Shown here: piece by piece, positions 63,590 to 64,000 of the stretch | Position numbering within the stretch: position 1 is the stretch's first letter | Layout of the letters: each line of letters starts with the position of its first letter | Position numbers and translations under genes: made by a program | Notes under the pieces: model-generated | The model's input: only the letters and a program-made list of their open reading frames with translations | The model's database searches: none | Told to the model about the DNA's origin: nothing | Origin: Tautonia marina | GTDB lineage: Bacteria; Planctomycetota; Planctomycetia; Isosphaerales; Isosphaeraceae | DNA: 64,000 nucleotides | Reading direction: 5' to 3' | NCBI RefSeq assembly: GCF_009177065.1 | Contig: NZ_WEZF01000003.1 | Coordinates: forward strand, 124,001-188,000

Positions 63590-63778
63590 CTATCGAACCT
63601 TACGTCGGAAACCGGATTCCCACCGAGTCGGCGTACGGCGATCGCGTTTCACTCGGTTGATCTCCGCGCTCTCACCGGCATCCTGGGGACTTGGGAACGG
63701 GCGTTTCCAAACCTCGGAACCATCAGCCAGCACAGACCAATGAGTGTTTGCGCGGATTGCTGCGAAATCGACGGGCAA
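63590..63778 (-). CDS. Possible short protein or gene remnant near the right edge
   Basis: The frame begins with TTG 63778 and encodes 62 residues with protein-like content (FAAIRANTHWSVLADGSEVW, then a basic tail). There is no ATG and an in-frame TGA lies shortly upstream at about 63840, so it may be the 3' end of a decayed gene. No family was recognised. Confidence 0.25.
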   Translation of the reverse strand: MPVDFAAIRANTHWSVLADGSEVWKRPFPSPQDAGESAEINRVKRDRRTPTRWESGFRRKVR

Positions 63779-64000
63779 TCCATTGCGGCCCGATAGGTCC
63801 CCAGGGTCGGGCCGTCGCCGATCCGGTTGCGACGCTCAGTGCATGGCCCACATGCCCCTGCACCAGGGCTCGCCCCCACCAGATCGCGGCACAGGATTGC
63901 CGGGTGAATGCCGGAGCAATCTGATCAAGTGCAATTATGCTATATAATAAATATTTGTTTTATAAAATGATCTGGCATGCTTCCTGTTTCCGTGACCTGC
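63779..64000. other. Right edge with strongly AT-rich segment
   Basis: No gene was seen. The segment 63932-63969 is almost pure A and T in an otherwise GC-rich window and contains TATAAT at 63943-63948. It may hold a promoter for a gene outside the window, or a horizontally acquired stretch. Confidence 0.35.

Overview
The window looks like a chromosomal segment of a planctomycete, most probably of the Isosphaeraceae type. That is inferred from gene content: a DUF1571 lipoprotein, a type I sulfatase, a WD40-like surface protein, a bacterial eRF1-like (baeRF) protein, bacterial methanofuran-type genes, and high-GC genes with frequent GTG/TTG starts. The organism cannot be proved from the sequence alone. 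Because of the high GC content there are many long antisense reading frames that are not genes.

Layout. (1) 1-4.3 kb: end of an M20 peptidase, a lipoprotein, a GAF-like plus degenerate GGDEF protein, and pyruvate kinase. (2) 4.7-11.8 kb: a same-strand run of two helical-repeat membrane proteins, a large membrane GTPase with a C2-like tail, a protein resembling the N-terminal domain of GTPase-associated protein 1 (GAP1), and a methyltransferase. I read this as a candidate uncharacterised GTPase module. (3) 11.8-15.7 kb: small envelope proteins, an M28 peptidase and a beta-propeller protein. (4) 16.0-25.0 kb: a type II fatty-acid/polyketide-like cluster made of dehydratase, acyl carrier protein, dehydratase, a ketosynthase lacking its cysteine, an intact ketosynthase, alpha/beta hydrolase, GH3-family acyl-activating enzyme and DUF1571 lipoprotein. 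(5) 25.2-29.2 kb: receiver-only response regulator, NicO/RcnA-like permease, and an enolase-superfamily epimerase translationally coupled to a hydrolase.

(6) 29.2-45.6 kb: a long run on the minus strand with a single-pass membrane protein, fumarase, an LpxH-type phosphoesterase, full-length Lhr helicase, sulfatase, a flavoprotein disulfide reductase, a sugar-isomerase-like TIM barrel and a very large secreted glycosidase-like protein. (7) 45.9-53.9 kb: hydrolase, baeRF protein, NadD, GNAT protein, polysaccharide deacetylase and PriA. (8) 54.5-58.2 kb: MfnE-, MfnF- and MfnD-like genes and a HisA-like gene, a set associated with methanofuran/tetrahydromethanopterin C1 metabolism. The last two are divergent with overlapping start codons.

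(9) 58.4-64.0 kb: tRNA-Leu(CAG) with a clear terminator, followed by a tyrosine integrase and an excisionase-like HTH protein, then about 4 kb of very low coding content. This is the left end of an integrated element or its remnant. Its right part holds the strangest structure in the window: tandem units of about 200 bp, each bounded by a short near-perfect palindrome whose sequence differs from copy to copy while its symmetry is kept. They are preceded by two further long inverted repeats. No CRISPR array, rRNA or intact insertion sequence was seen.
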